Shown here: positions 44,023 through 54,255 of the stretch, in pieces | Layout: every line of letters begins with the position of its first letter | Numbering within the stretch: the stretch's first letter is position 1 | From: Rossellomorea vietnamensis | GTDB taxonomy: Bacteria; Bacillota; Bacilli; Bacillales; Bacillaceae_B | DNA length: 64,000 nt | Assembly (NCBI RefSeq): GCF_025398035.1 | Contig: NZ_CP104558.1 | Location: 3,296,001-3,360,000 of the forward strand | Reading direction: 5' to 3' | The notes under the pieces: model-generated | The model's input: the letters and a program-made list of their open reading frames with translations, nothing else | The model's database searches: none | What the model was told of the DNA's origin: nothing | Translations under genes and position numbers: made by a program

Positions 44023-45060
44023 ATGAAGATGGATGTGAAGAGAAAGCCGTTTGGTGAAATGGATGGTCATGAAGTTGACTCGTACACGTTACTCAATGAT
44101 TCCGGAATGGAACTGACGTTCATTACGTATGGCGGGGCCATTACGAACATTCTTGCCCCCGATCGTGAAGGGAAATGTGAGAATGTCGTGCTCGGTTTCG
44201 ATACGCTCCAGCAATATGTTGAGCATGAGCATTATTATGGGGCTCTGATCGGAAGGGTTGCCGGCAGGATCGGCGGGGCCGGGTACTCTTCCAACGGGAA
44301 ACGTGTGGAGCTGACGGTGAATGAAAGCGGGAATCATCTGCATGGCGGAGACAAAGGTTTTAATCGTGTGATCTGGACCGTCGAGGAAGTGACTGTTGGA
44401 AGGGATGAAGTGAGCGTCCGCTTATTTCATCTGAGCTCTGACGGAGAAGAGGGCTACCCGGGGAACGTCAAAGTGGACGTAACATATACGCTCACGAATG
44501 AAAATGAAATCATGATCACGTATCGGGCTGTACCCGACCGTGATACTCCCATCAATATGACGAGCCACAGCTACTTCAATTTGAGCGGTGATTACAAAGG
44601 AGATATCCTGTCCCATCGATTGAAGATGGATGCGAAGGAGATCCTTGAGCTTTCCGGAGATAATGTGCCGACTGGAAAGCTGATTCCTGTAAAGGGGACA
44701 CCCTTTGATTTTCGTGAAGGAAGAACGATCCTTGATGGGATGAAGTCGGGCCTTGAGGAAGGGTATGACCATGCCTTTGTTTTAAATAATGAAGATGGAG
44801 TCATCTCCCTTTCACATGAAAAAAGCGGCAGAGGGATGACGGTTGAAACCGATCAGGAATCGGTCGTGTTGTACACGGGAAATCATCTCACCGGCGAACT
44901 CTTGACAGGTGGTGTCACAGGGCGGAATCATCTTGGTCTTTGTCTTGAAACCCAAGGGTATCCGGATGCCATAAACCACCCCCACTTCCCTTCCGTATTG
45001 GTAAAAAAGGGAGAAGAGTATAGTGCTTCTACCACATATAGATTTTTTGTAGAGGAATGA
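44023..45060 (+). CDS. galM: Aldose 1-epimerase (galactose mutarotase)
   Basis: A 345-residue mutarotase. Family marks: ITYGGAITNILAPDREG near the N-terminus, NHLHGGDKGFNRVIW, the catalytic His in TSHSYFNLSG and Glu in CLETQGYPDAINHP. It converts beta-galactose released by GH42 into the alpha form used by GalK. AAAAGGATG precedes the start; a second ATG is 2 codons on. Terminator follows. Confidence 0.94.
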   Translation: MKMDVKRKPFGEMDGHEVDSYTLLNDSGMELTFITYGGAITNILAPDREGKCENVVLGFDTLQQYVEHEHYYGALIGRVAGRIGGAGYSSNGKRVELTVNESGNHLHGGDKGFNRVIWTVEEVTVGRDEVSVRLFHLSSDGEEGYPGNVKVDVTYTLTNENEIMITYRAVPDRDTPINMTSHSYFNLSGDYKGDILSHRLKMDAKEILELSGDNVPTGKLIPVKGTPFDFREGRTILDGMKSGLEEGYDHAFVLNNEDGVISLSHEKSGRGMTVETDQESVVLYTGNHLTGELLTGGVTGRNHLGLCLETQGYPDAINHPHFPSVLVKKGEEYSASTTYRFFVEE

Positions 45061-45086
45061 AATGAGTAGCATATTTACATCACGGG

Positions 45087-45117
45087 ACCACATCTTTCTT
45101 GGGAAGGTGTGGTTTTT
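45087..45117 (+). terminator. Rho-independent terminator of gal operon
   Basis: ACCACATCTTTC pairs with GGGAAGGTGTGGT (one G-U pair), followed by T residues. Confidence 0.82.
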
Positions 45118-45216
45118 TAGTGTCAGATAGGAAAATAGTCGTTTTTAACCACATCTTAAAGGGTAACCCTATACTAAATACCAAAATTTTCTTAAAACCA
45201 ATAGGAGGGACCCAAT

Positions 45217-46596
45217 TTGATCAGCCAAACGCGAGATATCGTTCAGAAATCATTGGATGCGTTACTGGAGGACCAGTCATTTTTACCGGAAGTGAAAGGA
45301 GAGAACCGAAAGAAAGCGTTTACGTCATTGACGTCGATCCTGTCGACGCCGAATCACGTACATAAATCGTATCTGAGGATTCCCCTCGATGATGAGAAGG
45401 TCGTCCGGATCCCGGCGTTCCGGGTTCAGCATAACAATGCCCTCGGGCCTTATAAGGGAGGGATCCGTTTTCATGAGTCGGTGAACGAGGAAGAGGTTGT
45501 GAACCTGGCGTCATTGATGACGTTGAAGAATGCCCTCCATGACGTACCGTTCGGCGGTGGGAAAGGCGGGATCATCCTGAATCCCCGCGAATATTCCGAG
45601 AAGGAGCTTCATTTGATCGCGAGGAAATATGTGCAGTACTTCAGTGATATCCTGGGACCTGATAAGGATATCCCGGCACCTGATATGGGGTCCGGTGAAC
45701 GGGAAATGGACTGGATGATGGCCGAGTACAAGAGCATTCGCCCCGGGATGCCCTACAGAGGCAGCTTTACCGGGAAGAGCGTCGTGAACGGCGGGTCCCT
45801 TGGTCGACGGGAGGCGACGGGGAAAGGCGTGTTCTTTACCTTCCGTTACCTCGTCCATAATTTCGTGAAGGAACAGAAGAGCCTGCTGACGAAGACGGAT
45901 AATGTGTTTGCGAAAACGGCCCTTGATTATGAGGACAGACCCCTGACGATCGCCGTCCAGGGCTTCGGGAACGTCGGATCAGTTGCAGCCCTTGAAGCCC
46001 ATCAGTCCACCCATCTGCAAAATAAAGTGGTGGCGGTGAGCGACCGGAATGTGACAATGTACAATGCAGATGGCCTCGATATTCCGGCTTTGGTCGAGTT
46101 TACGATGAAGAATAAGGGTGACCTGCCTACTGAAGATGGTCAGTTAAAGGAAATCGGAGTCAAGGCGAAAATTCAAGAGCGAGATGAGGTCCTTTATCTG
46201 GACGTTGACGTTCTGATGCTTGCTGCCCTTGAAGATCAGGTGCATAAGGATAACGTAGGGAAAGTGAAAGCCGGGATCATCGTCGAAGGAGCGAATGCGC
46301 CGATCACGACAGAAGCGGATTCGTACTTGAGTGAAAAGGGGGTCATCATCATCCCTGATATCCTCGCCAATGCCGGAGGGGTGATCGTCTCTTACTTCGA
46401 ATGGCTGCAGGGCAGGGAAACCCAGTTCTACACAGAGGAAGAAGTCTTCAACCTCCTCTACGACAAAATGAAATCCACCCTCGACACCGTCCTGCCCCTC
46501 TTCTTCGGAGACCCATTCCCGCTCCGCCAGAACTGCTACATCCACTCCGTCATGAAACTCTCGACGGTCCTCTATCGACAGGGAAAACTGTATTAA
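45217..46596 (+). CDS. Glu/Leu/Phe/Val dehydrogenase family protein, glutamate dehydrogenase-like
   Basis: A 459-residue amino-acid dehydrogenase. The TTG start follows AGGAGGGACC. The substrate/catalytic loop GPYKGGIRFH and VPFGGGKGGIILNP, with the catalytic Lys and Asp (IPAPDMGSGEREMDWMMAEY), match hexameric glutamate dehydrogenases; the dinucleotide motif is VQGFGNVGSVAA. An insertion of some 30 residues (about 205-235) makes it longer than the usual 420-430. It reversibly deaminates glutamate to 2-oxoglutarate. It splits the galactoside locus and has its own terminator; no link to galactose use is evident. Confidence 0.88.
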   Translation: MISQTRDIVQKSLDALLEDQSFLPEVKGENRKKAFTSLTSILSTPNHVHKSYLRIPLDDEKVVRIPAFRVQHNNALGPYKGGIRFHESVNEEEVVNLASLMTLKNALHDVPFGGGKGGIILNPREYSEKELHLIARKYVQYFSDILGPDKDIPAPDMGSGEREMDWMMAEYKSIRPGMPYRGSFTGKSVVNGGSLGRREATGKGVFFTFRYLVHNFVKEQKSLLTKTDNVFAKTALDYEDRPLTIAVQGFGNVGSVAALEAHQSTHLQNKVVAVSDRNVTMYNADGLDIPALVEFTMKNKGDLPTEDGQLKEIGVKAKIQERDEVLYLDVDVLMLAALEDQVHKDNVGKVKAGIIVEGANAPITTEADSYLSEKGVIIIPDILANAGGVIVSYFEWLQGRETQFYTEEEVFNLLYDKMKSTLDTVLPLFFGDPFPLRQNCYIHSVMKLSTVLYRQGKLY

Positions 46597-46601
46597 TATT
46601 T

Positions 46602-46667
46602 GAGGGACGGACCTTTATTCCTAGGAGCTGGTGCTAGGAATGGAGGTCCGTCCCTCTCATTTTTTTT
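46602..46667 (+). terminator. Terminator built from an inverted pair of the dispersed repeat
   Basis: GAGGGACGGACCT (46602-46614) pairs with AGGTCCGTCCCTC (46644-46656); an inner ATTCCTAG/CTAGGAAT extends the stem and eight T follow soon after. It shows the repeat serving as a working terminator. Confidence 0.8.
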
Positions 46668-46727
46668 ATGCAGGGTGTCTTTCCTTCTTCCCTTCGCCTA
46701 TATAAAGGGTGAAAGGAGGTGAGGCAC

Positions 46728-46946
46728 ATGGCAACAGCGGATCTGAAGTCGACGAGAGTTCGTCTCGCTTACAATGACGGGCAGGATGAGAAAGGCAAGC
46801 CTAAGTTCGCGTACAAATCGTACAGCTACATCAATGCCCTGGCATCAGCCGATGAGATGAACAGTGCGGCATTATCCATCGCAAGTCTTTCATCCAAAGC
46901 GCTTTTCAACGTGGAGAAGCTCCAGAGTTTTGACATTAATGAGTAA
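46728..46946 (+). CDS. DUF1659-family small protein
   Basis: A 72-residue protein with a near-perfect AAAGGAGGTGA ahead of the ATG at 46728. The body (RVRLAYNDGQDEKGKPKFAYKSYSYI...) matches the DUF1659 family of short Bacillaceae proteins of unknown function, often found beside a DUF2922 gene as here. It is soluble, with no signal or Cys. Strong translation signals suggest high expression. Confidence 0.8.
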   Translation: MATADLKSTRVRLAYNDGQDEKGKPKFAYKSYSYINALASADEMNSAALSIASLSSKALFNVEKLQSFDINE

Positions 46947-46986
46947 GAGAAGGTGAGTGATATCACATGGGAAGGAGGTATAAACG

Positions 46987-47205
46987 ATGGCGAAAGTATT
47001 GGAACTGGAATTTAAAACGGAAACCGGGAAGTCGGCGAAGTTATCCATCAATGACCCGATCGATCCGATCGATACAGTGGCAGTGAAAGCCGCGATGGAC
47101 AACCTGATTGCCACCAATGTGTTTGCAAGTTCGACGGGTGCATTTGTGAGTGTGGAAGGTGCGCGGGTGGTGGAACGTAATGTGACGGATTATGATGTAA
47201 TGTAA
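46987..47205 (+). CDS. DUF2922-family small protein
   Basis: A 72-residue protein (MAKVLELEFKTETGKSAKLS) of the DUF2922 type, with GGAAGGAGGT ahead of its ATG and 40 bases behind the DUF1659 gene. The two have the same length and very likely share a transcript ended by the terminator that follows. Function unknown. Confidence 0.8.
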   Translation: MAKVLELEFKTETGKSAKLSINDPIDPIDTVAVKAAMDNLIATNVFASSTGAFVSVEGARVVERNVTDYDVM

Positions 47206-47213
47206 TGGCCGGC

Positions 47214-47257
47214 GTCCGGGATATCAGTAATAGCTGACATCCCGGACGGTTTTTTTG
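47214..47257 (+). terminator. Rho-independent terminator
   Basis: GTCCGGGATATCAG pairs with CTGACATCCCGGAC (one G-U pair), followed by GG and eight T. Confidence 0.88.
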
Positions 47258-47335
47258 TGTAAAGCATTCTCTTATTCATACCAACTATCACTATATGAGA
47301 GGCTGTTCTTTTTTATTAAGTAAAATAAATAAAAA

Positions 47336-47406
47336 TTTTTACTAAAATTAACTTGACTGATATCTGAATATTTACTAAAATCATACATAAGATGTAAACG
47401 CTTTCT
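47336..47406 (+). promoter_or_regulatory. Galactoside ABC operon promoter with two LacI-type operators and cre
   Basis: TTGACT (47353-47358), 17 bases, TAAAAT (47376-47381). TTTTTACTAAAAT at 47336-47348 lies upstream, and TTTACTAAAAT at 47371-47381 covers the -10 box. ATGTAAACGCTTTCT (47392-47406) fits the cre consensus fully, about 10 bases after the -10 box. A clear double-control promoter. Confidence 0.8.
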
Positions 47407-47474
47407 TATAAGTAGCATTTTCGGGAGACGATTACAGCTCTTTTAATCTATGAAAAACAAGGGGGACAAGGGGT

Positions 47475-48761
47475 ATGAAGAAGGTTTTCGTTTTAATGGG
47501 TATCATTGCAACGTTGATCATTGCCGGATGCAGTTCGGGAAGCAGCGGTTCTGAAAGCAAGGACGGGAAGGTGACGCTGACTGCCTGGGCATGGAACGTC
47601 AACGTCGGGGCTCTGAATGATGCCGTCAAGGAATATCAAAAGAATCACCCGAACGTGAAATTGAAGGTGGAGGATATCGGGCGACTTGATGTGTATGACA
47701 AGTTATCCACCGGCTTAGCGGCTGGCGGTGTCGGTCTGCCGGATATCGTACTGGTGGAAGACGATCGTATCCATGGTTATGTAGAAGCATTTCCTGAAGG
47801 GTTCTTGAATCTTTCTGATAAAGGATTCTCTGATCATGAAAATCAATTCCCATCGTTCAAAAATGACCTGGCGCAAGTGGAAGGCAAATACTACGCCATG
47901 CCGTTTGATGCGGGTCCTGGAGGAATGTTCTATCGCCGCAGCCTGTTTGAAAAAGCAGGAGTGAAAGCGGAAGACATCAACACATGGGATGATTTCCTTG
48001 AAGCCGGGAAGAAAATCAAGGAGGCAACCGGTTCATACGCCATGCCGCTTGATATGTTCAAGGATGACCCGACTTTCCGTATGATGCTGAATCAGCAAGG
48101 TGTCTTCTACTATGACAAAGAAGGCAACATCGATTTAACAAATCCTAAAGCCGTGAAGGCGATGGAAATCCAGAAGAAATTTGCCGATGCGGATTTAATT
48201 AAAAACGTAGACGGATGGAATGGTGTTGTTTCATCGACAGTCGACGGTTCCGTTGCGACGATCCCGTTCGGTGCCTGGTACTACGGAACGATTGTCGATC
48301 AGGCGAAGGATACAAGCGGTGACTGGGGCGTGTTCTTGCTTCCTGCGGTCGAAGAGGGCGGCAATCGTGCTTCCAACCTCGGAGGCTCAAGCTGGATGAT
48401 TCCTGCAGCAAGTGAAAATGCCGATGCAGCGTACGATTTCCTGGAGTACTTCTCGACAGACAAGGATACTCAAATCATGGCGATGGAGGACTACGGACTG
48501 TTCCCATCCCTGAATACGACGTATGAGTCAGACGTATTTAACGGCGAAGTGGAATTCTTCGGAGGACAAAACATCTGGAAATTGTTTGCGGATGAAATGA
48601 AGGACGTCCCGACAGCCTACTACACGAAGGACTATTCCCTTGCATTGGATGAAGCCATCAAAGCACAGGCTGATACATTCAATGGCACAAAAGCGGAAAA
48701 GGCCCTTGAAGAAGCGGCAAAACGCTTAAGTGATCGTACGAAACGTGATATTAACAAGTAA
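47475..48761 (+). CDS. Galactoside ABC importer substrate-binding lipoprotein (CUT1)
   Basis: A 428-residue extracellular-solute-binding protein family 1 member. The signal ends in LIIAGCSSGSSG (lipobox). The mature part begins VTLTAWAWNVNVGALNDAV and carries a C-terminal family signature region. AAGGGGGACAAGGGG precedes the ATG. The operon continues with two permeases and a GH36 alpha-galactosidase, which points to raffinose/melibiose-type alpha-galactosides or related oligosaccharides. No ATPase gene is in the locus, so a shared MsmX-type ATPase is expected. Confidence 0.88.
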   Translation: MKKVFVLMGIIATLIIAGCSSGSSGSESKDGKVTLTAWAWNVNVGALNDAVKEYQKNHPNVKLKVEDIGRLDVYDKLSTGLAAGGVGLPDIVLVEDDRIHGYVEAFPEGFLNLSDKGFSDHENQFPSFKNDLAQVEGKYYAMPFDAGPGGMFYRRSLFEKAGVKAEDINTWDDFLEAGKKIKEATGSYAMPLDMFKDDPTFRMMLNQQGVFYYDKEGNIDLTNPKAVKAMEIQKKFADADLIKNVDGWNGVVSSTVDGSVATIPFGAWYYGTIVDQAKDTSGDWGVFLLPAVEEGGNRASNLGGSSWMIPAASENADAAYDFLEYFSTDKDTQIMAMEDYGLFPSLNTTYESDVFNGEVEFFGGQNIWKLFADEMKDVPTAYYTKDYSLALDEAIKAQADTFNGTKAEKALEEAAKRLSDRTKRDINK

Positions 48762-48771
48762 GAAATAAGAA

Positions 48772-48820
48772 AAGAGAGAGTTAGAGCCAAGGGGTTCTTG
48801 TGGTCTAAGTCTCTCTTTTT
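48772..48820 (+). terminator. Attenuator-like hairpin between binding protein and permeases
   Basis: AGAGAGAGTTAGAGCCA pairs imperfectly with TGGTCTAAGTCTCTCT, followed by TTTT. A leaky stop here would give more binding protein than permease, as is usual in such operons. Confidence 0.6.
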
Positions 48821-48873
48821 CTATCAAGAAACAGGGCAGCCACTCGGCTTCCTGCCGGAAAGAAGGTTGATGT

Positions 48874-49728
48874 ATGAAAACGAAATCATATATTCCATAT
48901 TTATTCATCGCACCCGCGGTCATTTTGTTCAGTGTGTTCATGCTCTATCCGATCATCTCTTCTTTTATTCTCAGCTTCCAGACAGGTCAGGGAGCGACGC
49001 TGACGTTCGTGGGGCTTGATAATTATAAGCGCTTGCTGTCGGATGAGATCTTCCATACGGCACTGAAAAACACCTTTATCCTGCTCGTCATCCAAGTACC
49101 GATCATGGTGCTGTTAGCGCTCGTATTGGCCTCATTATTAAATTCAGCTTTACTCCGGATGAAGGGTTTCTTCCGTGTCACCTTCTTCCTGCCTGCTGTC
49201 ACTTCCCTTGTGGCCTACTCCATCATTTTCTCCATCATGCTGATGAACGATGGGGTCGTCAATCAGCTGTTGACCTCCTTGGGTTTCAAGGCGATACCGT
49301 GGCTGAACGATCGTTTCTGGGCAAAGGCCTCCCTGATCATCGCCATGACATGGCGGTGGGTCGGATACAATATGGTCATCTATTTGGCGGGACTTCAAAA
49401 TATTCCAGAAGAGCTTTACGAAGCGGCAAGCATGGACGGTGCTTCCCGCATCCGCCAGTTCTTCTTCATCACCATCCCACAGTTGAAACCGGTGATTCTC
49501 TTTACAGTCGTTCTGTCCACGATCGGGACGCTGCAATTATTCGATGAACCATTTGTGCTCACAAAGGGTGGACCTAGTGATGCGACACTTACGATCGGTA
49601 TGTATTTATATCAAACAGGATTCCGTTACTTCGACTTCGGTTATGCTTCAACGATTGCATATGTCATCGTGATTCTAATCGGGATCATGACGTTTATCCA
49701 ATTTAAAATTACGGGTGATCAAGAATGA
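48874..49728 (+). CDS. Carbohydrate ABC permease, MalF/MsmF type
   Basis: A 284-residue CUT1 permease with six membrane helices and the EAA loop YEAASMDGASRIRQFFFITIPQLKP. GAAGGTTGATGT precedes the ATG. The stop overlaps the next permease by 4 bases. It forms the translocation pore with the MsmG-type partner. Confidence 0.9.
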   Translation: MKTKSYIPYLFIAPAVILFSVFMLYPIISSFILSFQTGQGATLTFVGLDNYKRLLSDEIFHTALKNTFILLVIQVPIMVLLALVLASLLNSALLRMKGFFRVTFFLPAVTSLVAYSIIFSIMLMNDGVVNQLLTSLGFKAIPWLNDRFWAKASLIIAMTWRWVGYNMVIYLAGLQNIPEELYEAASMDGASRIRQFFFITIPQLKPVILFTVVLSTIGTLQLFDEPFVLTKGGPSDATLTIGMYLYQTGFRYFDFGYASTIAYVIVILIGIMTFIQFKITGDQE

Positions 49729-50549
49729 GACAATCAAAAACAGGTAGAAAAATCGTTCTCTATATCGTTTTAGCCCTTGGTGCGCTTGTATCGTTATTTC
49801 CCTTTTACTGGGCAGCGATCGGCGCGACGAATGAAAGTGGGAAGATGTTCTCCAAGCCGCCGGTCCTTGCACCTGGTGAAAAGCTCGTGGAAAATGTGCA
49901 AAATCTGAATGAGGCAATCGGCATCGGACGCGTCATGTTCAATTCCTTATTCATCGCCATTGTCTACACGGTCTTGAGTTTGTTGATTTGTTCCATGGCG
50001 GCCTATGCGTTTGCCAAATTCCGCTTCAAAGGCCGGAATATCATCTTTGGCATCTTCTTACTTTCGATGATGGTGCCCTATCACGCGACCATCATTCCTT
50101 TATTCAAAATGATGGCAGGGTTCGGATGGCTGAACACGTATAAAGCCGTCATCCTGCCCAACCTCGCCTATCCATTTGCGATTTTCTTGATGAGGCAGAA
50201 TATGCTCGCTTTCCCGACTTCCCTCATCGAAGCGGCAAGGATCGACGGCTCGGGTGAATGGAAGATCTTCTTCAAGATCGTCATGCCGTCCATGAAGCCG
50301 GCACTCGCTGCGACAGCGATCTTCTTATTCCTGTATCAGTGGAACAGCTTCCTATGGCCGTTGATCGCTCTGTCGTCAACGGATATGTACACATTCCCGG
50401 TTGCGCTTTCCAGTTTATTCGGACTATCCCGGATCGACTATGGTCAGGTGATGGCGGGGGTTACGATCGCCACGATTCCAATCATCATTTTCTTCCTGGC
50501 TCTTCAACGCCAGTTCATTTCGGGCATGCTTGGCAGTGCCGTTAAATAA
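49725..50549 (+). CDS. Carbohydrate ABC permease, MalG/MsmG type
   Basis: A 274-residue CUT1 permease with six helices; EAA loop IEAARIDGSGEWKIFFKIVMPSMKP, and the usual C-terminal end ALQRQFISGMLGSAVK. Overlaps the first permease by an ATGA and precedes the alpha-galactosidase by 12 bases. Confidence 0.9.
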   Translation: MRQSKTGRKIVLYIVLALGALVSLFPFYWAAIGATNESGKMFSKPPVLAPGEKLVENVQNLNEAIGIGRVMFNSLFIAIVYTVLSLLICSMAAYAFAKFRFKGRNIIFGIFLLSMMVPYHATIIPLFKMMAGFGWLNTYKAVILPNLAYPFAIFLMRQNMLAFPTSLIEAARIDGSGEWKIFFKIVMPSMKPALAATAIFLFLYQWNSFLWPLIALSSTDMYTFPVALSSLFGLSRIDYGQVMAGVTIATIPIIIFFLALQRQFISGMLGSAVK

Positions 50550-50561
50550 GGAGGGATTCAT

Positions 50562-52799
50562 ATGCCGGTATTCATCAATGAAGAATATATGCAGTTTCAT
50601 CTGCAGGGGAGAAACATAAGCTACATCTTTTCGATTCTGAGAAATGGTCAGCCCGGTCAACTGTATTTCGGGAAAAAAGTGAGGCACAGGGACGATTTCT
50701 CCCATCTCATCCAGCTCCCGGCAGAGCCTCTTGGTAACGCCTCGTTTCCTTATGAAGGAGACCCGTTCTTCTCACTGGAATTTTTGAAGCAGGAGTATCC
50801 AAGCTTTGGGACCAGTGATTATCGAGAGCCTGCCTTCGTCCTGCAGCATGAAAACGGTAGCAGGACTTCTCATTTCACTTATAAAGGCTTCCGTTTGGAA
50901 AAAGGGAAGCCGGCGCTTGACGGTTTGCCATCCACGTATGTTGAGGATGAAGGGGAAGCGGAGACATTGACGGTCACTCTCGAGGACTCCGCTGCGATGC
51001 TTGAAATGGATCTTCTCTATACGGTCTATCACGATCGGGATGCAATCGTGCGAAGTGTTCGGCTTCGTAATCTGGGGAGTGAACCGGTCGTGATTGAGCG
51101 ATTGCTCAGTGCTTCTCTTGATCTTCCACATTCCGACTTTGATTTCCTTCACCTCCATGGAGCGTGGATCAGGGAACGTCATGTATCATGTCAGCCCCTC
51201 AGAAAAGGACTGCAGTCCATTGACAGTAAGAAGGGTGTCTCAAGCTCGAATCACAATCCGTTTTTCGCGTTGATATCCCCTGATGCTTCTGAAAGTCAGG
51301 GAGAAGTGTACGGATTCAGCCTCATCTACAGCGGGAATTTTTTCGGAGGGGTCGAGGTGGATGCCTATGATACTTCCCGCGCCCTTCTGGGGATCAATCC
51401 GTTTGGGTTCGATTGGACGATAGAAGGAGGATGTTCTTTTCAGACACCTGAAGCGGTGATGGTGTATTCCGGTTCCGGATTGAACGGGATGAGTCAGACG
51501 TTCCATGATTTATACCGTTCCCGACTCGCCAGGGGAGAATGGAGGGACAAGGAGCGACCGGTTCTCATCAATAACTGGGAAGCTACCTACTTTGATTTTA
51601 ATGAAGACAAGATCCTCGACATTTGTGAGGCCGCATCAGAGCTTGGAATCGAACTGTTCGCCCTGGATGACGGCTGGTTCGGTAAGCGGAATGATGATAC
51701 GACATCCCTTGGTGACTGGATCCCAGATAAGAGTAAGCTTCCGAATGGAATTGAAGGCTTGAGTGAAACGATCTTAAAGAAAAAGGGGATGCAGTTCGGT
51801 CTCTGGGTTGAACCTGAAATGGTGTCGAAGGAAAGCGACCTGTACCGAAAACATCCTGACTGGGTCCTTGGTGTGACAGACCGTACCTTATCACATGGCC
51901 GCAATCAGTTCATTCTCGACTTAGCGAACGGAGAAGTGGTGGATCACGTATATGATACCTTGGAGCAGTTATTTTCTTCAGCTTCGATTTCGTACGTGAA
52001 ATGGGATATGAACCGGAACATGACGGAAATAGGTTCAGCTTCGGTTCCGGCAGGACGTCAGGGGGAGGTGGCCCACCGTTATGTGCTGGGTCTCTACAGG
52101 CTGTTGGACAAACTGACAAACCGTTTTCCCCATATTCTCTTCGAATCTTGCGCAAGCGGAGGGAACCGATTTGATCCGGGGATGATCCACTATATGCCGC
52201 AAACGTGGACGAGTGACAACACGGATGCCGTGGAGCGGCTGAAGATTCAATGGGGTACGTCACTTGTTTATCCGATTTCATCCATGGGTGCCCACGTCTC
52301 GAGTGTGCTTAATCACCAAACCGGAAGAGAGACGCCTCTTGACACGCGTTTTCATGTGGCGATGTTCGGTGCCTTCGGATATGAACTCGATGCCACGACT
52401 TTTACGGCAGAAGAAAAGGAAACCGTGAAAGAACAAGTTCATTTTATAAAAGAGAATAGACGACTGCTTCAGTTCGGAACCTTTTATCGCCTCCTAAGTC
52501 CGTTCAATGGAAATGAAACCTCCTGGATGGTGGTGGACAGGGAATCGGAAGAAGCCATCGTGGCTTTTTACCGGACGCTCGCACAGCCAAACCCCGGATT
52601 GATCCGTGTCCGGCTACAAGGACTGGATCCAGACGCCTTATATGAAATCGACCATACCGGACAGAAACTGTACGGAGATGAACTGATGAACATCGGACTG
52701 CTGCTCCCTCCATTTTTCAACGGCACCGTCACAACAGAACAAACCATGCTCAAAGGGGACTTCCAATCTCACATCTGGAAGCTCCGCAAAGTGAAATAA
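50562..52799 (+). CDS. GH36 alpha-galactosidase
   Basis: A 745-residue cytoplasmic enzyme of family GH36 (AgaA/RafA/MelA group I). An N-terminal beta-sandwich is followed by a TIM barrel with the nucleophile Asp in YVKWDMNRNMTE (about residue 478) and the acid/base Asp in TWTSDNTDAVERL (about 548); also FALDDGWFGKRNDD and FESCASGGNRFDPGM. AAGGAGG lies ahead of the ATG. It splits terminal alpha-1,6-galactose from sugars brought in by the adjacent ABC importer. Its stop codon is followed at once by a GAGGGACGGACCTCC repeat. Confidence 0.94.
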   Translation: MPVFINEEYMQFHLQGRNISYIFSILRNGQPGQLYFGKKVRHRDDFSHLIQLPAEPLGNASFPYEGDPFFSLEFLKQEYPSFGTSDYREPAFVLQHENGSRTSHFTYKGFRLEKGKPALDGLPSTYVEDEGEAETLTVTLEDSAAMLEMDLLYTVYHDRDAIVRSVRLRNLGSEPVVIERLLSASLDLPHSDFDFLHLHGAWIRERHVSCQPLRKGLQSIDSKKGVSSSNHNPFFALISPDASESQGEVYGFSLIYSGNFFGGVEVDAYDTSRALLGINPFGFDWTIEGGCSFQTPEAVMVYSGSGLNGMSQTFHDLYRSRLARGEWRDKERPVLINNWEATYFDFNEDKILDICEAASELGIELFALDDGWFGKRNDDTTSLGDWIPDKSKLPNGIEGLSETILKKKGMQFGLWVEPEMVSKESDLYRKHPDWVLGVTDRTLSHGRNQFILDLANGEVVDHVYDTLEQLFSSASISYVKWDMNRNMTEIGSASVPAGRQGEVAHRYVLGLYRLLDKLTNRFPHILFESCASGGNRFDPGMIHYMPQTWTSDNTDAVERLKIQWGTSLVYPISSMGAHVSSVLNHQTGRETPLDTRFHVAMFGAFGYELDATTFTAEEKETVKEQVHFIKENRRLLQFGTFYRLLSPFNGNETSWMVVDRESEEAIVAFYRTLAQPNPGLIRVRLQGLDPDALYEIDHTGQKLYGDELMNIGLLLPPFFNGTVTTEQTMLKGDFQSHIWKLRKVK

Positions 52800-52814
52800 G
52801 AGGGACGGACCTCC
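52800..52814 (+). repeat. Dispersed GAGGGACGGACCTCC repeat, single copy
   Basis: Begins 1 base after the TAA of the alpha-galactosidase gene, as with the other single copies at gene ends. Confidence 0.6.
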
Positions 52815-52879
52815 ACAAATAAGAGGAAGTATGTGTGTAGCACCCGATTCTTCGTTATAATGGAAATAGCATTGCGTGA

Positions 52880-53929
<1,050 letters not shown>

Positions 53930-53937
53930 AGTTCTAT

Positions 53938-54243
53938 TTATTTCCTCACCAATCCCTCTGCCTGCTCCAACACCTTCGCCCCATTCATCATTCCATAATG
54001 CATCCCATCAATGACATCGACTTTAATCCCATAGGGCTCAGCTTTTTCAATGATTTTAGAAGATAGATAGCGTACTTGAGGGCCGATCAGGATCACGTCC
54101 AGTTTATCTAAATGATTGCTTAAGTCCGCTTCGGATGTGGCATTGATCGTGACCTTAAGTTCCTTTTCTTCAGCGGCTTTCCGCATTTTTTGTACGAGCA
54201 TACTTGTCGACATTCCTGCTGAACAGACGAGCATGATATTCAT
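53938..54243 (-). CDS. PTS EIIB, lactose/cellobiose/chitobiose family
   Basis: A 101-residue EIIB; MNIMLVCSAGMSTSMLVQKM carries the phosphorylated Cys at residue 7. The ATG at 54243 follows AAGGAGTG; an in-frame GTG 3 codons up is less likely. Last gene of a GH4-IIC-IIA-IIB operon on the minus strand. It passes phosphate from EIIA to the incoming sugar at EIIC. Confidence 0.92.
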   Translation of the reverse strand: MNIMLVCSAGMSTSMLVQKMRKAAEEKELKVTINATSEADLSNHLDKLDVILIGPQVRYLSSKIIEKAEPYGIKVDVIDGMHYGMMNGAKVLEQAEGLVRK

Positions 54244-54255
54244 AGAAAGCACTCC

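Noticed and set aside
46987..47205. DUF1659/DUF2922 pair considered as a toxin-antitoxin module
   Set aside because: Both are 72-residue proteins of families commonly paired in Bacillaceae; nothing suggests toxicity.
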